A stretch of DNA of 64,000 bases from Jingyaoa shaoxingensis (lineage in GTDB: Bacteria; Bacillota; Clostridia; Lachnospirales; Lachnospiraceae). Each line of letters starts with the position of its first letter. Position 1 is the stretch's first letter. The notes below the pieces were generated by a model, which worked only from the letters and a program-made list of their open reading frames with translations, searched no databases and was not told the origin of the DNA. This document shows positions 17,084-26,134 of this stretch, one piece after another. The translations under genes and the position numbers were made by a program. The stretch covers positions 434,001 through 498,000 of the forward strand of contig NZ_JACRSZ010000001.1 of assembly GCF_014385005.1 (NCBI RefSeq), written 5' to 3'.

Positions 17084-18280
17084 ATGGAATCTGTTTATAC
17101 TGCTTATTTATCTGTGATCCGCCGGAGCTGCTGTCCTTCTTCCGACACTGACATTGTCATTTTACCCGAAGAAGCGAAGGCTCTTGCAGATCTGTCACTC
17201 GAACACCGTACTGCGCCTTTTTTGCTGCCCTTCCTGCACGGCACAGACTGTTATCCATCCCTGAAACAGCAGACCAAAAGCATGATGCTCAATTATTATC
17301 AGATCGAGCATTTTACACGCTATACGGTCTCTCTGCTGGCAGAACATCATATTTCCTGCTATCTGCTGAAGGGACTGAGCCTTGCAGACTGCTATCCTGT
17401 TCCCGAATACCGCAAGCTGGGGGATCTGGATCTCTATATCAATGATAAAGATGCTTTCGCCCAGGCAAAACGTATACTGGAAGCCCAGGGTTATATTGAT
17501 GAGGAAGAACTCAGTGACCACCATGTTACTTACCGGTATCGTTTTTCCAAAACCGGCCGGGATTTTCTTCTGGAACTGCATTACCGCGTTGTCGGACTGT
17601 ATCAGTATTCCCGTGCGAATGAGATCGTGGATGAGGTTTTTTCTTCCGATCATCTTGGTCGCTGTGAACAGATTATTCACGGTTATACCTACATAATTCT
17701 TCCACCTTCCGAATACGTATTTTACCAGATTCATCATATGTTGAAGCACTATCTGTACAGCGGATTCGGTATCCGGCTGCTATGTGACTTCACCTTGTAT
17801 CTGAACCGCTATGCCGGTGAAGTGGACTTTGATCTTCTTCATACCTGGTGCCGGGAATCACGAATTCTTCATCTTTATGAAATCGTTCTGGAAAGCTGCC
17901 GTCTCTATCTTGGTCTGTCCGATACCATTGATCCTGAAATTCATTACAGCCGCACTGACTGCGAACAGTTTGTGACGCAGATCCTAAAAGACGGGGACAG
18001 GGGAACTGACACTGCTTCTTCTCTTGTGGGAAGCAGTTCTTATCAGAAGGTCAATCTGGCATCCTGTCTGAAAGAGGGACACACCCAGATGAAGGTACGT
18101 TTTCCGAAAGCCTGCCATTATCCGGTTCTATGGCCGGTTCTATGGGGTGTCACATTTTTCTGTTTTCTGAAAAATACTTATACTGTAAGGAATACCACTT
18201 TCCTGCAGACACTGCAAGACTTCAAAAAAAGCAATCAGAAAACCCATTTGATAAAAATATTTGAGAACAGTGAATCCTAA
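17084..18280 (+). CDS. Family-5 nucleotidyltransferase (NTP_transf_5)
   Basis: 398 aa. The core motif is LLKGLSLADCYP followed by RKLGDLDLYI; Lys96-Gly97 and Asp114/Asp116 are the likely nucleotide and metal ligands. This uncharacterised family accompanies PqqD and HPr-kinase-like proteins in lasso-peptide, exosortase and related clusters. In lasso systems a homologue is thought to act after the kinase on the phosphorylated precursor. The same role is proposed here (inference). Ribosome binding site GGGAG lies 5 nt before ATG. The last codons lie inside a terminator hairpin shared with the convergent glycosyltransferase gene. Confidence 0.82.
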   Translation: MESVYTAYLSVIRRSCCPSSDTDIVILPEEAKALADLSLEHRTAPFLLPFLHGTDCYPSLKQQTKSMMLNYYQIEHFTRYTVSLLAEHHISCYLLKGLSLADCYPVPEYRKLGDLDLYINDKDAFAQAKRILEAQGYIDEEELSDHHVTYRYRFSKTGRDFLLELHYRVVGLYQYSRANEIVDEVFSSDHLGRCEQIIHGYTYIILPPSEYVFYQIHHMLKHYLYSGFGIRLLCDFTLYLNRYAGEVDFDLLHTWCRESRILHLYEIVLESCRLYLGLSDTIDPEIHYSRTDCEQFVTQILKDGDRGTDTASSLVGSSSYQKVNLASCLKEGHTQMKVRFPKACHYPVLWPVLWGVTFFCFLKNTYTVRNTTFLQTLQDFKKSNQKTHLIKIFENSES

Positions 18281-18297
18281 ACTTCACTGTTCTTTTC
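18264..18297. terminator. Bidirectional terminator overlapping two convergent gene ends
   Basis: Stem AGAACAGTGAA/TTCACTGTTCT (18264-18293) followed by TTTTCTT on the plus strand; on the minus strand it is followed by a T-poor CTCAAATATT. Both the nucleotidyltransferase and the glycosyltransferase end inside it. Confidence 0.75.
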
Positions 18298-19368
18298 TTC
18301 TCTTATTCCGGTATCAGAAAATCGCTCATCGATTCTTGAATCTATCAGAATCTTTATTCCTGCTGCCAGAACCATATGCCACCGTCTGGTCATTCCAAAA
18401 GAAAATACACGAATCGCAGTTCTCCATGCTGTCTGCCGTATCTGCAATTTCTGTTTCCTGTCTGACAGCCTTCTGAATGCTTCCTGTCCCAGTTCATCCT
18501 GATGATATTTTTTCAGGACTTTCCTTATGGCAAAAACAGATTTTTTTCGCTGTACATACTCCATTTTGCTGTCAAAAAATGCCGCAAAAAATATCGTATA
18601 CCAGATCATATTTTCGAATTCCGGTCTCTGTTCTCTCTCTATCCAGTCTGACAGTAAATGTGCCATTTTCAGCCAGTTTTCCGTTGCATCTTCATGGTAC
18701 TGCCAGGAAATGGATTCTTTATTTCTCCGGTAAATATATCCGATATCTTCCAGAAACAGGTATCTCGCCCCACAGATATAGCACTCCATGTTGAACAGTT
18801 TATCTTCTGCGTACGTAAGATTGGTAAACATAATCTGATTCTGAATCAGAAACGATCTACGGTAAAGTCTGCCCCATACATACGACAGTGTCCCGTTTCC
18901 AAAGAATCCCCGAAAGCGAAATTCCTCGGAAGATGGGCTGTATACTGAAAATGCACTGTGTTTCACAGCTGGAAGTATCCGTTCTTCCCAGAGCCTTGCA
19001 TAGTTACTGACTACCACATCCACTTCCGTCTGATCTGCCGCTTTTACATACTTTTCCAGTATTCCTGTATCAGGAAGGTAATCATCTGCATCTACAAACA
19101 AAATATACTCTCCGGCTGCCTGTTCCATCCCCATATTCCTTGCAGTACCGGCTCCGCGGTCCAGACAGTTTATAATCTTTATTTCATCGTGTTTTCCCGC
19201 ATACTCCAGAAGAATTTCTGAGCTCTGATCCTCACAGCCATTTTCCACCAGAAGGATTTCTCTGTCCGGATAGCTCTGTGCCAGCACACTGTCCAGCGTC
19301 TTTCGTATATATTTTTCTGCATTATAAACGGGTATGATTACCGAAACTTTTTTTGTCTGAGTCCTCAT
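18277..19368 (-). CDS. Glycosyltransferase family 2
   Basis: 363 aa. GT-A fold start KKVSVIIPVYNAEKYIRKTLDS, then the metal-binding FVDADD (DXD) and a C-terminal half with a predicted helix-rich region. It adds a sugar from an NDP-sugar to an exopolysaccharide intermediate on the cytoplasmic side; donor and acceptor are unknown. The start MRTQTKK overlaps the flippase stop by 4 nt (ATGA). It is the last gene of the exopolysaccharide locus. Confidence 0.88.
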   Translation of the reverse strand: MRTQTKKVSVIIPVYNAEKYIRKTLDSVLAQSYPDREILLVENGCEDQSSEILLEYAGKHDEIKIINCLDRGAGTARNMGMEQAAGEYILFVDADDYLPDTGILEKYVKAADQTEVDVVVSNYARLWEERILPAVKHSAFSVYSPSSEEFRFRGFFGNGTLSYVWGRLYRRSFLIQNQIMFTNLTYAEDKLFNMECYICGARYLFLEDIGYIYRRNKESISWQYHEDATENWLKMAHLLSDWIEREQRPEFENMIWYTIFFAAFFDSKMEYVQRKKSVFAIRKVLKKYHQDELGQEAFRRLSDRKQKLQIRQTAWRTAIRVFSFGMTRRWHMVLAAGIKILIDSRIDERFSDTGIREEKNSEV

Positions 19369-20915
19369 CTTCCGCCACCTCTTACTGTCCATACTTTTCC
19401 TGTCATTTTTTTCAGTAATGCCATCAGATTCTGGCATTTTTCAGTATTCCTGTAAACAATCCACAGCAACAGATTGGGGATCGCCACACAGATCACTATT
19501 CTCTGCAGCAACACCAGAAACGGTCCGCCGGTCATCATCCGGCAAAGTACTTCCGTCACTTCCCATATGGCTGCCATTACCGCCAGATACCCTGCATACA
19601 TTCTGAAAAATCCGGATACCGGCTTCTGCAGCCTGTATTTATAAATCACATATGGTTCTACCCACACAGATGTCAGGACTGTGCTGGCGAATGTTCCGGC
19701 AAATACTCCTGCCACACCAAAATTCACAACCAACAGAATCGAAATCACCAGATTCAGTATGGCCTCTGCCACTGCCTTATAACGGTCATACCAGAACAAT
19801 CCCATGGATTCCTTGAAAATCAGCACAGCCCGTCTCATTCCGTTAATAAAGAAGTTGATACACAGGATCAGCACAATCTCTTTCGGAAAGAGGTATTTTT
19901 TTCCGAATGCCAGTTCTACAAAAGGATTCAGCAGCTCCAGCAGACAGATACCCGCAAATCCGAACATCCAGTAACCGATAAAAAACAGCTGGTCAAACAC
20001 CTGTCCCACTTTTTCTTTTTCCTCTGTTGCCCCCAGATTCCCTACACTGGCCGCCACTCCCAGCATTGCCTGATCAAACACCTGTCTTACCGATCCGATA
20101 ATCAGAAAATAATTGGAATAGATCCCTGCTGTTACCACCCCGACAAAGCTGGAAATCAGAAGATTGTCCGTATTATTTACCACCACATTTCCCAGTTTAT
20201 GCATCAGCATTGCTTTTACGTTTTTCACAATATCCTGCCGCTCTTCCTGGGGCAATTGTTCTCTGCACGGTTCCTTCAGATATGGGAACATGCGGTCCGC
20301 CTGTCTGGACATGCAGATATTTCCTGTTATGGTACAGATCACTGCTGCCAGCAAGAACAGTATAAAATTGCCGGTGATCAGCAGAATCGCAATCTGCAGC
20401 AGATCCTGTATGACCAGAAAACCATTATGAAACAAGACCGTAATATAGTTCATCTGATGTGCATCAATGAGCGTTTTCTTATAAATCAGTAAATAAGACA
20501 CCACCGAGTTCAGCAGGTACAGCAGATAAATCCAGATCAGATGATCCACATCCGGTCTGTCCTTCATCAGAACATCCAGAAACGGAATCAGACATAATCC
20601 GGCTGTCAGTACGAATGCAGCTGTAATCCGGTAAAATGTACGAAACATGCGCATCAGAATCTGCTGTTTTTTGATATCTCCTCTGGCAATCGGTCCATAC
20701 AGCGCATAAGTAATGGCAGTTCCAACCCCCAGTTCTGACAGGGACAGTATATTCAAAATATCTGTAAACAGACCGTTGATGCCCACATATCCTTCACTTA
20801 AGGTATGGGTAAAGACCACTCTGGTGAAAAATCCCATCAGTATGGCTGTTGTCTGCGCTGCAAACGCCACGGTTGTATTTCTGACTGAATATTCTGTCCT
20901 GGATTTCTGTTTCAC
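19365..20915 (-). CDS. Polysaccharide flippase-like membrane protein (MOP superfamily)
   Basis: 516 aa with about 12-14 hydrophobic segments. The N-terminus NTTVAFAAQTTAILMGFFTRVVFTHTL and the GINGLFTDILNILSLSELG segment are typical of Wzx-like translocases of the MOP superfamily, which move lipid-linked oligosaccharides across the membrane. The start codon is GTG (GTG AAA CAG) with AAAGGA upstream. It is coupled by ATGA to the downstream GT2 gene. A separate PelG-type transporter is present in the same locus, so two export routes may exist. Confidence 0.85.
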   Translation of the reverse strand: MKQKSRTEYSVRNTTVAFAAQTTAILMGFFTRVVFTHTLSEGYVGINGLFTDILNILSLSELGVGTAITYALYGPIARGDIKKQQILMRMFRTFYRITAAFVLTAGLCLIPFLDVLMKDRPDVDHLIWIYLLYLLNSVVSYLLIYKKTLIDAHQMNYITVLFHNGFLVIQDLLQIAILLITGNFILFLLAAVICTITGNICMSRQADRMFPYLKEPCREQLPQEERQDIVKNVKAMLMHKLGNVVVNNTDNLLISSFVGVVTAGIYSNYFLIIGSVRQVFDQAMLGVAASVGNLGATEEKEKVGQVFDQLFFIGYWMFGFAGICLLELLNPFVELAFGKKYLFPKEIVLILCINFFINGMRRAVLIFKESMGLFWYDRYKAVAEAILNLVISILLVVNFGVAGVFAGTFASTVLTSVWVEPYVIYKYRLQKPVSGFFRMYAGYLAVMAAIWEVTEVLCRMMTGGPFLVLLQRIVICVAIPNLLLWIVYRNTEKCQNLMALLKKMTGKVWTVRGGGR

Positions 20916-20940
20916 TCTTCACGAATCCTTTCTTTTTGGA

Positions 20941-22236
20941 TTATTTGTGCAGACTGCCAAGTAAAAGGCAGTCTGCTTTTTTTCTATTGGCAAACCGGAC
21001 CGGACGCCTATCCTTTTTTCTTCGTAATTTCAAAAACACCTGACTCTCCCGAGGACAAAAATACTGTATAATTTTATTCTTTTCCCCTGAACAGCATCTT
21101 TTTGCATCAAATTCAACGGGATATTCCCACACTTTATCTTCAGACTGTAACACCAGCAGTAATTCCATTTCCTGAAACGGTGCCGCAAAACCTGTATTCT
21201 CTATCTCAATTTCCAACCGGAATTTTCCTGACAGGCATTTTTTTATCTCCACCTTACGAACAATGAACCGATAACCAAGATGACTTCCCGCATAGTCATA
21301 GAGATTGTGTTCACTCCATACATCTTCTGTTTTCAGGTTTATGCTTTTCCAGTCGTCCAGTACCCTTCTGTCATGTGCACAGTTCAGATAAGTCAGATGC
21401 ATGATCTTCAGCTCACTTAACACGAAATCAGCATTGTCTTGTCCGCCATCTGTCCCCAGTACTGCCTCTCCGCCACAGGGTGTGTCTTTTGTAATCTGCT
21501 CCAGAAACTCCAGTTCTTCTTTTCTCGTCCACGCCGCTTTCCAACCTGCTGCATCCCTTGTCATGGTTCCAAACGTTCCGAGATGCGTCATAGATCCTAA
21601 GATTCCATCGTCAAATATCGCTGTTTTTCCCATATCTCCCCGTTGAAATTGTTCTTCGCCCGTCAATATTCTCCATATTGCCGGGGTACGCACTGCCAGA
21701 TAAATCTCGCTGCCAAGATACGATTCTAATGTATCATACAGTTTTCTTAAATGCTGTTCTGACAGATACCGGGAATCATGCATTTCTCCCCAGCTTCCTA
21801 CTAACAGCCCCTGAAAAATACACACACTGTGTTCTGTCTGCTGCAGTAGTTCCCCAATCTGCCTGATATGCGTCAATACGGTATCAAACTTATCTGGTTC
21901 TCTCTCACGACCTTTTCCCTCTGTATCATACGTTGGACGCAGTATCACATCCTTCTGATACTGCATAAAAAAACTGAGCATGCTTCTGATATTTTCCAGG
22001 GCTATATCATCCAGCGCTCTTTCCCGGTATGCCTTTAAATTTATCAACACCAGCGCCAGAGTCTCACCCATTCTCAGACTCCATCTCAGTTCCAGTGGAG
22101 CGATGCCATTCTCAGCCTGAAAAGTATAGATCTCCAGCCAGCCCCTTGCCGGATTTTCCAGTTCTTCTGTACTTTCCGGCAGTTCTTCCGGCACCCATTC
22201 CCACTTTTGTTTAACTTTCATATTTTTCCAGCTCAT
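20941..22236 (-). CDS. DUF4874/DUF4832-type protein of the exopolysaccharide locus
   Basis: 431 aa, cytoplasmic or peripheral as no signal peptide is seen. It reads NPARGWLEIYTF near the N-terminus, GLLVGSWGEMHDSRYL in the middle, and has a beta-rich C-terminus. This matches the DUF4874-DUF4832 pair, which looks like a glycoside-hydrolase-type barrel with a C-terminal beta domain; activity is unproven. It is related in plan to the protein at 33692 (GSLGHWGEWH). Two starts are possible, here and five codons later (MKVKQKW). It overlaps the preceding gene and lies 25 nt before the flippase start. Confidence 0.7.
   Translation of the reverse strand: MSWKNMKVKQKWEWVPEELPESTEELENPARGWLEIYTFQAENGIAPLELRWSLRMGETLALVLINLKAYRERALDDIALENIRSMLSFFMQYQKDVILRPTYDTEGKGREREPDKFDTVLTHIRQIGELLQQTEHSVCIFQGLLVGSWGEMHDSRYLSEQHLRKLYDTLESYLGSEIYLAVRTPAIWRILTGEEQFQRGDMGKTAIFDDGILGSMTHLGTFGTMTRDAAGWKAAWTRKEELEFLEQITKDTPCGGEAVLGTDGGQDNADFVLSELKIMHLTYLNCAHDRRVLDDWKSINLKTEDVWSEHNLYDYAGSHLGYRFIVRKVEIKKCLSGKFRLEIEIENTGFAAPFQEMELLLVLQSEDKVWEYPVEFDAKRCCSGEKNKIIQYFCPRESQVFLKLRRKKDRRPVRFANRKKADCLLLGSLHK
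20949..20983 (+). other. Strong inverted repeat inside the 3' end of the DUF4832-type gene
   Basis: Perfect 10-bp arms GCAGACTGCC/GGCAGTCTGC with an 8-nt loop. The T-run follows only on the plus strand, opposite to the gene. On the minus strand it would form an mRNA hairpin just before the stop codon, where it could protect or punctuate the operon transcript. As a plus-strand terminator it would stop antisense reading. Confidence 0.6.
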
Positions 22237-22996
22237 TTACGCTTTCCACATCCATCTTCAGTATTTTTTCTCTGATCCATACTGCAATAATAGAGAATGT
22301 CATTCGAAACATATAGAGCACCGGCTTTAAACCAGAGTGCATACTCACACCGGTTGTCCTTGCATGCATAATTGCCGGAATCTCCTCAACCCGAAAGCCC
22401 AGTAGCAGCATCTGCATAATCATATTGGCATCCGGATATTTATCATCATAATGGTTGTACATGGAATAAAACAGAAAAGTTCTCCAGCTTAATCCCTGCA
22501 GTCCTGACGTTGGATCTGTCACATGCTTTCCGGTTCCCAGACGGATGATACCGCGAAACCATACGAATGCAATCTTCTTTGCCACAGACAGAGGGAAACT
22601 GCTGCTTCCTTCCAAAAACCTGGATCCCAGTACAATATCCGGATAATTTCCGTCACTGTCTTTTGTTTTCAGGGCTTTATAAATTCTTGGGATATTGCAT
22701 ACATCATGCTGCCCGTCTGCATCCATCTGAATCACATACTGGTATCCCTTTCGAACCGCATATTTATATCCAAGCTGCAGTCCACTTCCGTATCCCAGAT
22801 TAAATACGTGAGTAACCACTTCATGATGTCTCTTCTTTGCTATATAATTCGTGGCATCCAAAGATGCATCATTCATAATCAGGACATCTGCTATCTGTGC
22901 GATCTCCGGCTGTTCCAGCTTTTCCAGTAACGGCACAATCGTTTTTGCCTCATTGTACGCAGGAATAATGACCAAAACTTCTTTTTGCTTTTTCAT
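22211..22996 (-). CDS. Dolichol-phosphate-mannose-synthase-like glycosyltransferase (GT2)
   Basis: 261 aa. It has the GT-A start EVLVIIPAYNEAKTIVPLL, VLIMNDASLD, then the QMDADGQHD metal motif, as in DPM1-like enzymes that charge a polyprenyl phosphate with a sugar. No C-terminal membrane helices are present. The partner membrane protein is probably the DUF2304 protein two genes upstream, a common pairing. The start MKKQKEVLV was chosen because GAGGGAAAG lies 10 nt before it; an ATG 7 codons earlier is possible. It overlaps the GT4 gene by about 47 nt. Confidence 0.85.
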   Translation of the reverse strand: MKKQKEVLVIIPAYNEAKTIVPLLEKLEQPEIAQIADVLIMNDASLDATNYIAKKRHHEVVTHVFNLGYGSGLQLGYKYAVRKGYQYVIQMDADGQHDVCNIPRIYKALKTKDSDGNYPDIVLGSRFLEGSSSFPLSVAKKIAFVWFRGIIRLGTGKHVTDPTSGLQGLSWRTFLFYSMYNHYDDKYPDANMIMQMLLLGFRVEEIPAIMHARTTGVSMHSGLKPVLYMFRMTFSIIAVWIREKILKMDVESVNELEKYES

Positions 22997-24212
22997 CCGT
23001 ATCACTCTTTCCCTCATTTATTTCAAACAATTCCAAACCTTTTTCATCTTCCTGATCCATCTTTTTCGCTGCATTTCTTCCGTATCTGTCACAGAGTTCC
23101 TCATCATGCAAAAGTTGTTTTATGTGCTCACTGATATCCCGGGCATCCAACTGGCACAAAACACCATCCACGCCATTTTCCACCTGTTCTCTGTTGCCAC
23201 TGCAGTCTGATACCAGAATCGTGCAGCCGAGAATCTGTGCCTCCTGCACTGCAATGCTCTTCCCCTCAAATCTGGTCTCATGTACATACAAATCGCACTG
23301 CCGGTAATATGGGTATGGATTTTCCACTGCTCCAAGTAACAGAAAGTCTTCTGTCAGTCCCAGTTCCTCTATTTTCTGCTGAAGTTTCTTTCGCAGTTCT
23401 CCTTCTCCCAGCACATACCATCTCACCTGTTCGCTCTGGTCTTTCAGGAGCTTCATGGCATCAATGGCTGTCTCATAGGCTTTCTGTGCAGTCAGCCTGC
23501 CTACAGTCAGAATCCGTTTGCCCTTATATTCATCCGAAAAACCTCCCGGCAGCTCTGCTTTTCTCTTTATTTCTTCTTTATCCAATAGATTATGAAATAC
23601 CACTGTTTTCCCCGCACATTCCGGATATATCTGGAGAAAACTTTTTTTCACCTCATCAGAAACTGTAAAAATGCGGTCAAAATCAGGATAGCAGTCCAGA
23701 TCCAGTGCTCTGGTATATCCCGCATAGCTGTAATCCACATGCAAAAATGTAAATTTCTGGTCTGCTTCTACATGATCATGTACAAAATATGTGGCTCCCC
23801 CCTCCAGATAGGCAACTGCCATATCATAATGCTTCTTCAGAACCATTCCGCTGTCTGACATGATTCTCCACAATAGCTTATCTGTATGTATCTGTTTCTT
23901 TTTCAACATATCTGTAAGATTCTTTAGCAGATAGATCAGATTCTTTCCCAGCGCCATATGTTTCCATAGACGATGCCAGACTGTTTTTCCAAGTTTTTTC
24001 TTTCCTTCCACAGACAAAACTGATTCTGACAAATACTTTGTATTCAATATGTTCACATGTTCCGGCACCTGACTGATCAGTTCTCCCTGATCCAGGAGTA
24101 CATATAGATCGATTTCATACTGCTGTGGTGAAAACCGCTTCAGCAATTCCAGCAAAGCCTTTTCCGCGCCTGCACCACCCAGTGTATTGATGACAAACAG
24201 TACCTTTTTCAT
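22950..24212 (-). CDS. Glycosyltransferase family 4
   Basis: 420 aa GT-B enzyme. The N-terminal domain begins VLFVINTLGGAGAEKALLELL. The C-terminal nucleotide-sugar-binding domain holds KRILTVGRLTAQKAYETAI and ARFEGKSIAVQEAQILGC (the E-x7-E type motif, with VQEAQ for the usual LLEAM). It retains the donor configuration when making a glycosidic bond; the sugars are unknown. The start overlaps the DUF2304 stop by 4 nt, and its tail overlaps the next GT2 gene. Confidence 0.9.
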   Translation of the reverse strand: MKKVLFVINTLGGAGAEKALLELLKRFSPQQYEIDLYVLLDQGELISQVPEHVNILNTKYLSESVLSVEGKKKLGKTVWHRLWKHMALGKNLIYLLKNLTDMLKKKQIHTDKLLWRIMSDSGMVLKKHYDMAVAYLEGGATYFVHDHVEADQKFTFLHVDYSYAGYTRALDLDCYPDFDRIFTVSDEVKKSFLQIYPECAGKTVVFHNLLDKEEIKRKAELPGGFSDEYKGKRILTVGRLTAQKAYETAIDAMKLLKDQSEQVRWYVLGEGELRKKLQQKIEELGLTEDFLLLGAVENPYPYYRQCDLYVHETRFEGKSIAVQEAQILGCTILVSDCSGNREQVENGVDGVLCQLDARDISEHIKQLLHDEELCDRYGRNAAKKMDQEDEKGLELFEINEGKSDTDEKAKRSFGHYSCVQ

Positions 24213-24574
24213 TGTTCTTTCCTTAGTTCTTCCAGTTCCTTTAATATTTTCTCACAGTCTCTGTTCAGCAGAGAGATCTGCATGGCAAGTTCCTGATTCC
24301 TGCGCTTCAATATGGATACCTGTGAACTGATAAACCACAGTCCCCAAAGCAGTCCGGAAATTACGAGAATAACCAGAATCAGACCTCGGAAGCTGATAAA
24401 ATTGTCAATCTGAACCGGATTCAGCAGGATTCCAGCCAGCACCATCAATACAGCCAGAAGTGCCCACGCAAGGCAGAACGGCTCTGTCATTTTTCTCTTT
24501 GCAAGAGATAAGATTGCCTTCAGGAACATGTACGCTCCTGCAACAATTACAAATATCCTTAATATGTCTCCCAT
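24209..24574 (-). CDS. DUF2304 family membrane protein
   Basis: 121 aa with three hydrophobic helices (about residues 5-22, 35-52, 63-83) and a charged coiled-coil tail (about 85-121) with repeating KRRNQEL/LKELEELRKE. DUF2304 proteins travel with DPM1-like GT2 enzymes and are thought to hold them at the membrane. That partner is two genes downstream. It is the first gene after a 57-nt gap containing a repeat remnant, so it may also start a sub-operon. Confidence 0.82.
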   Translation of the reverse strand: MGDILRIFVIVAGAYMFLKAILSLAKRKMTEPFCLAWALLAVLMVLAGILLNPVQIDNFISFRGLILVILVISGLLWGLWFISSQVSILKRRNQELAMQISLLNRDCEKILKELEELRKEQ

Positions 24575-24594
24575 GATATCTCTTCTGTCCTTTT

Positions 24595-24635
24595 GTTTCT
24601 GTTCAGTACCTTCACATTGAATTCTGAACTGTTAC
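24595..24635 (+). repeat. Deleted copy of the inverted-repeat element
   Basis: CTGTTCAGTACCTTCACA of the full element's left end is joined almost directly to TTCTGAACTGTTAC, one mismatch from its right end. About 100 bp of core are missing. The right arm overlaps the pelG stop codon, and the element separates the Pel core from the glycosyltransferase genes. Confidence 0.65.
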
Positions 24636-26089
24636 GACCTTTCTTCTTTTTCATATCTGTCAAATACCTTTGGAGACGGACAGTCTCCTTTTTTCTTTTT
24701 CAGCAAATGTCCATTGCAGAATATATGAATATCCAGGTGTTTTTCCATCCAGCGAAGCCTGCTGTATGCCATGGTCCATCCGGCAAAGCTGCCTGCCACT
24801 ACACCGGCCCCATACCAGATCTCAGATCCCTTTGAAGCAATCAGGCTTCCTGCCATGGTCACCAGACAGAACACCAGCCCAGTCAGCACACACCCCTTCA
24901 TATCATTAAAATAATACAAAAAGATAATCTCTGCATACATCAAAAACAAGATGAAATACCCTGCTGCCAGACATGGATAAATTCTCATGGTCATTCCACC
25001 GAATCCGATCTGAGGGAGAAAAATCATACAAAACAGGAATATCACAAGAGTGATGATAAACTGTACTCTTGCCAGACTCATCAGTTCTTCTGAAAGTGTA
25101 CGGAACATTCTCTTCTTGGTAATCGCTATATCTGCTCCTCTTCCACCGATAACAGCCTCTGAATATGCCTTATATCTTTCATGAAAGTACATCTCCACTC
25201 TGCTGATAAAGATAACACTTGCCGAAATATTTGTAAACATGGCAAGACAGGTTGCCATATCATATGTGGTAACACATACAAAGGATTTTACCACAATCAT
25301 GTGAAGATCTGTTGTCCAGAAAACAAAATTGTGGATATAGAGCCCCAGCGTATACAGGAAATTGGTAGCTACCAGTGGCCAGTATTCTTTAAAATATGCC
25401 AGAACCGGCCGGTATCTTCCACTGTTTTCCTTAAAATAACTTCTTACAAGCGCCATCTCCAGACATGCTATCAGCCAGAATCCAATGGTCAGTGACAGCA
25501 GCATACCATAAGTGATGCTCCAGTGAAGCCGTTTTACCAACAAAAACGACAGTAACACTGTCACCGTCATTCCTATTGCAAAGAAAAACGAAATCTTTTT
25601 GTAATCCTTGCAGATCGAAAGATACAGCATGGAATAAAAAACCAGAACCAATGCCATGTAGCCGCTGTATCCGGTAAACACATACAGAATATCTACTCCT
25701 CCGACCAGATATTCATGTACACAAAATGGGATTCCCACCAGCGCGCTCAGAAGAATATTCATAATCATTCCCACATAATAGCACGGTAAAATATCCTCAT
25801 AATGTTCCTCGTAAATGATATCTGACATGTATTTAGACAATACCGAGTTGAACGGAGATGCCGTAAGCAGTGAAAAAATAAAAATATACAGTACCGTACA
25901 GGAAAACAATTCTCTTGTGAGATAGTCCACCGAAGAAAAATCCAGATAATACTCCATAATAATCAGTGCACCGATTACAACAAGCATTGGGGCAATGGTT
26001 ACTGCCATACTGTATCCAATTCCTATAATATCTGTAGTCAACGTATTTTTCTTATATATGTTAGTAAGTTTGACACCTATTCCAGCCAT
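24632..26089 (-). CDS. pelG: PelG-like exopolysaccharide transporter
   Basis: 485 aa with about 12 membrane helices. The N-terminus MAGIGVKLTNIYKKNTLTT and the SLLTASPFNSVLSKYMSDIIYEE segment are characteristic of PelG, the membrane transporter that works with the PelF polymerase on Pel, a GalNAc/GlcNAc-rich polysaccharide. It follows pelF after 45 nt. Its stop codon lies in a repeat remnant. In Gram-positive Pel systems the product crosses only the cytoplasmic membrane, so PelB/PelC outer-membrane parts are not expected. Confidence 0.9.
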   Translation of the reverse strand: MAGIGVKLTNIYKKNTLTTDIIGIGYSMAVTIAPMLVVIGALIIMEYYLDFSSVDYLTRELFSCTVLYIFIFSLLTASPFNSVLSKYMSDIIYEEHYEDILPCYYVGMIMNILLSALVGIPFCVHEYLVGGVDILYVFTGYSGYMALVLVFYSMLYLSICKDYKKISFFFAIGMTVTVLLSFLLVKRLHWSITYGMLLSLTIGFWLIACLEMALVRSYFKENSGRYRPVLAYFKEYWPLVATNFLYTLGLYIHNFVFWTTDLHMIVVKSFVCVTTYDMATCLAMFTNISASVIFISRVEMYFHERYKAYSEAVIGGRGADIAITKKRMFRTLSEELMSLARVQFIITLVIFLFCMIFLPQIGFGGMTMRIYPCLAAGYFILFLMYAEIIFLYYFNDMKGCVLTGLVFCLVTMAGSLIASKGSEIWYGAGVVAGSFAGWTMAYSRLRWMEKHLDIHIFCNGHLLKKKKGDCPSPKVFDRYEKEERS

Positions 26090-26134
26090 CTTATCTCTCC
26101 ATCTGCCATTTAGCGTTATTTCCGGTGTCCTCTG

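Noticed and set aside
12174..18280. A true lasso-peptide cluster
   Set aside because: The macrocyclase and transglutaminase-like protease are absent, and the candidate precursors are 115-127 aa with structured bodies; only the tailoring parts resemble lasso systems.
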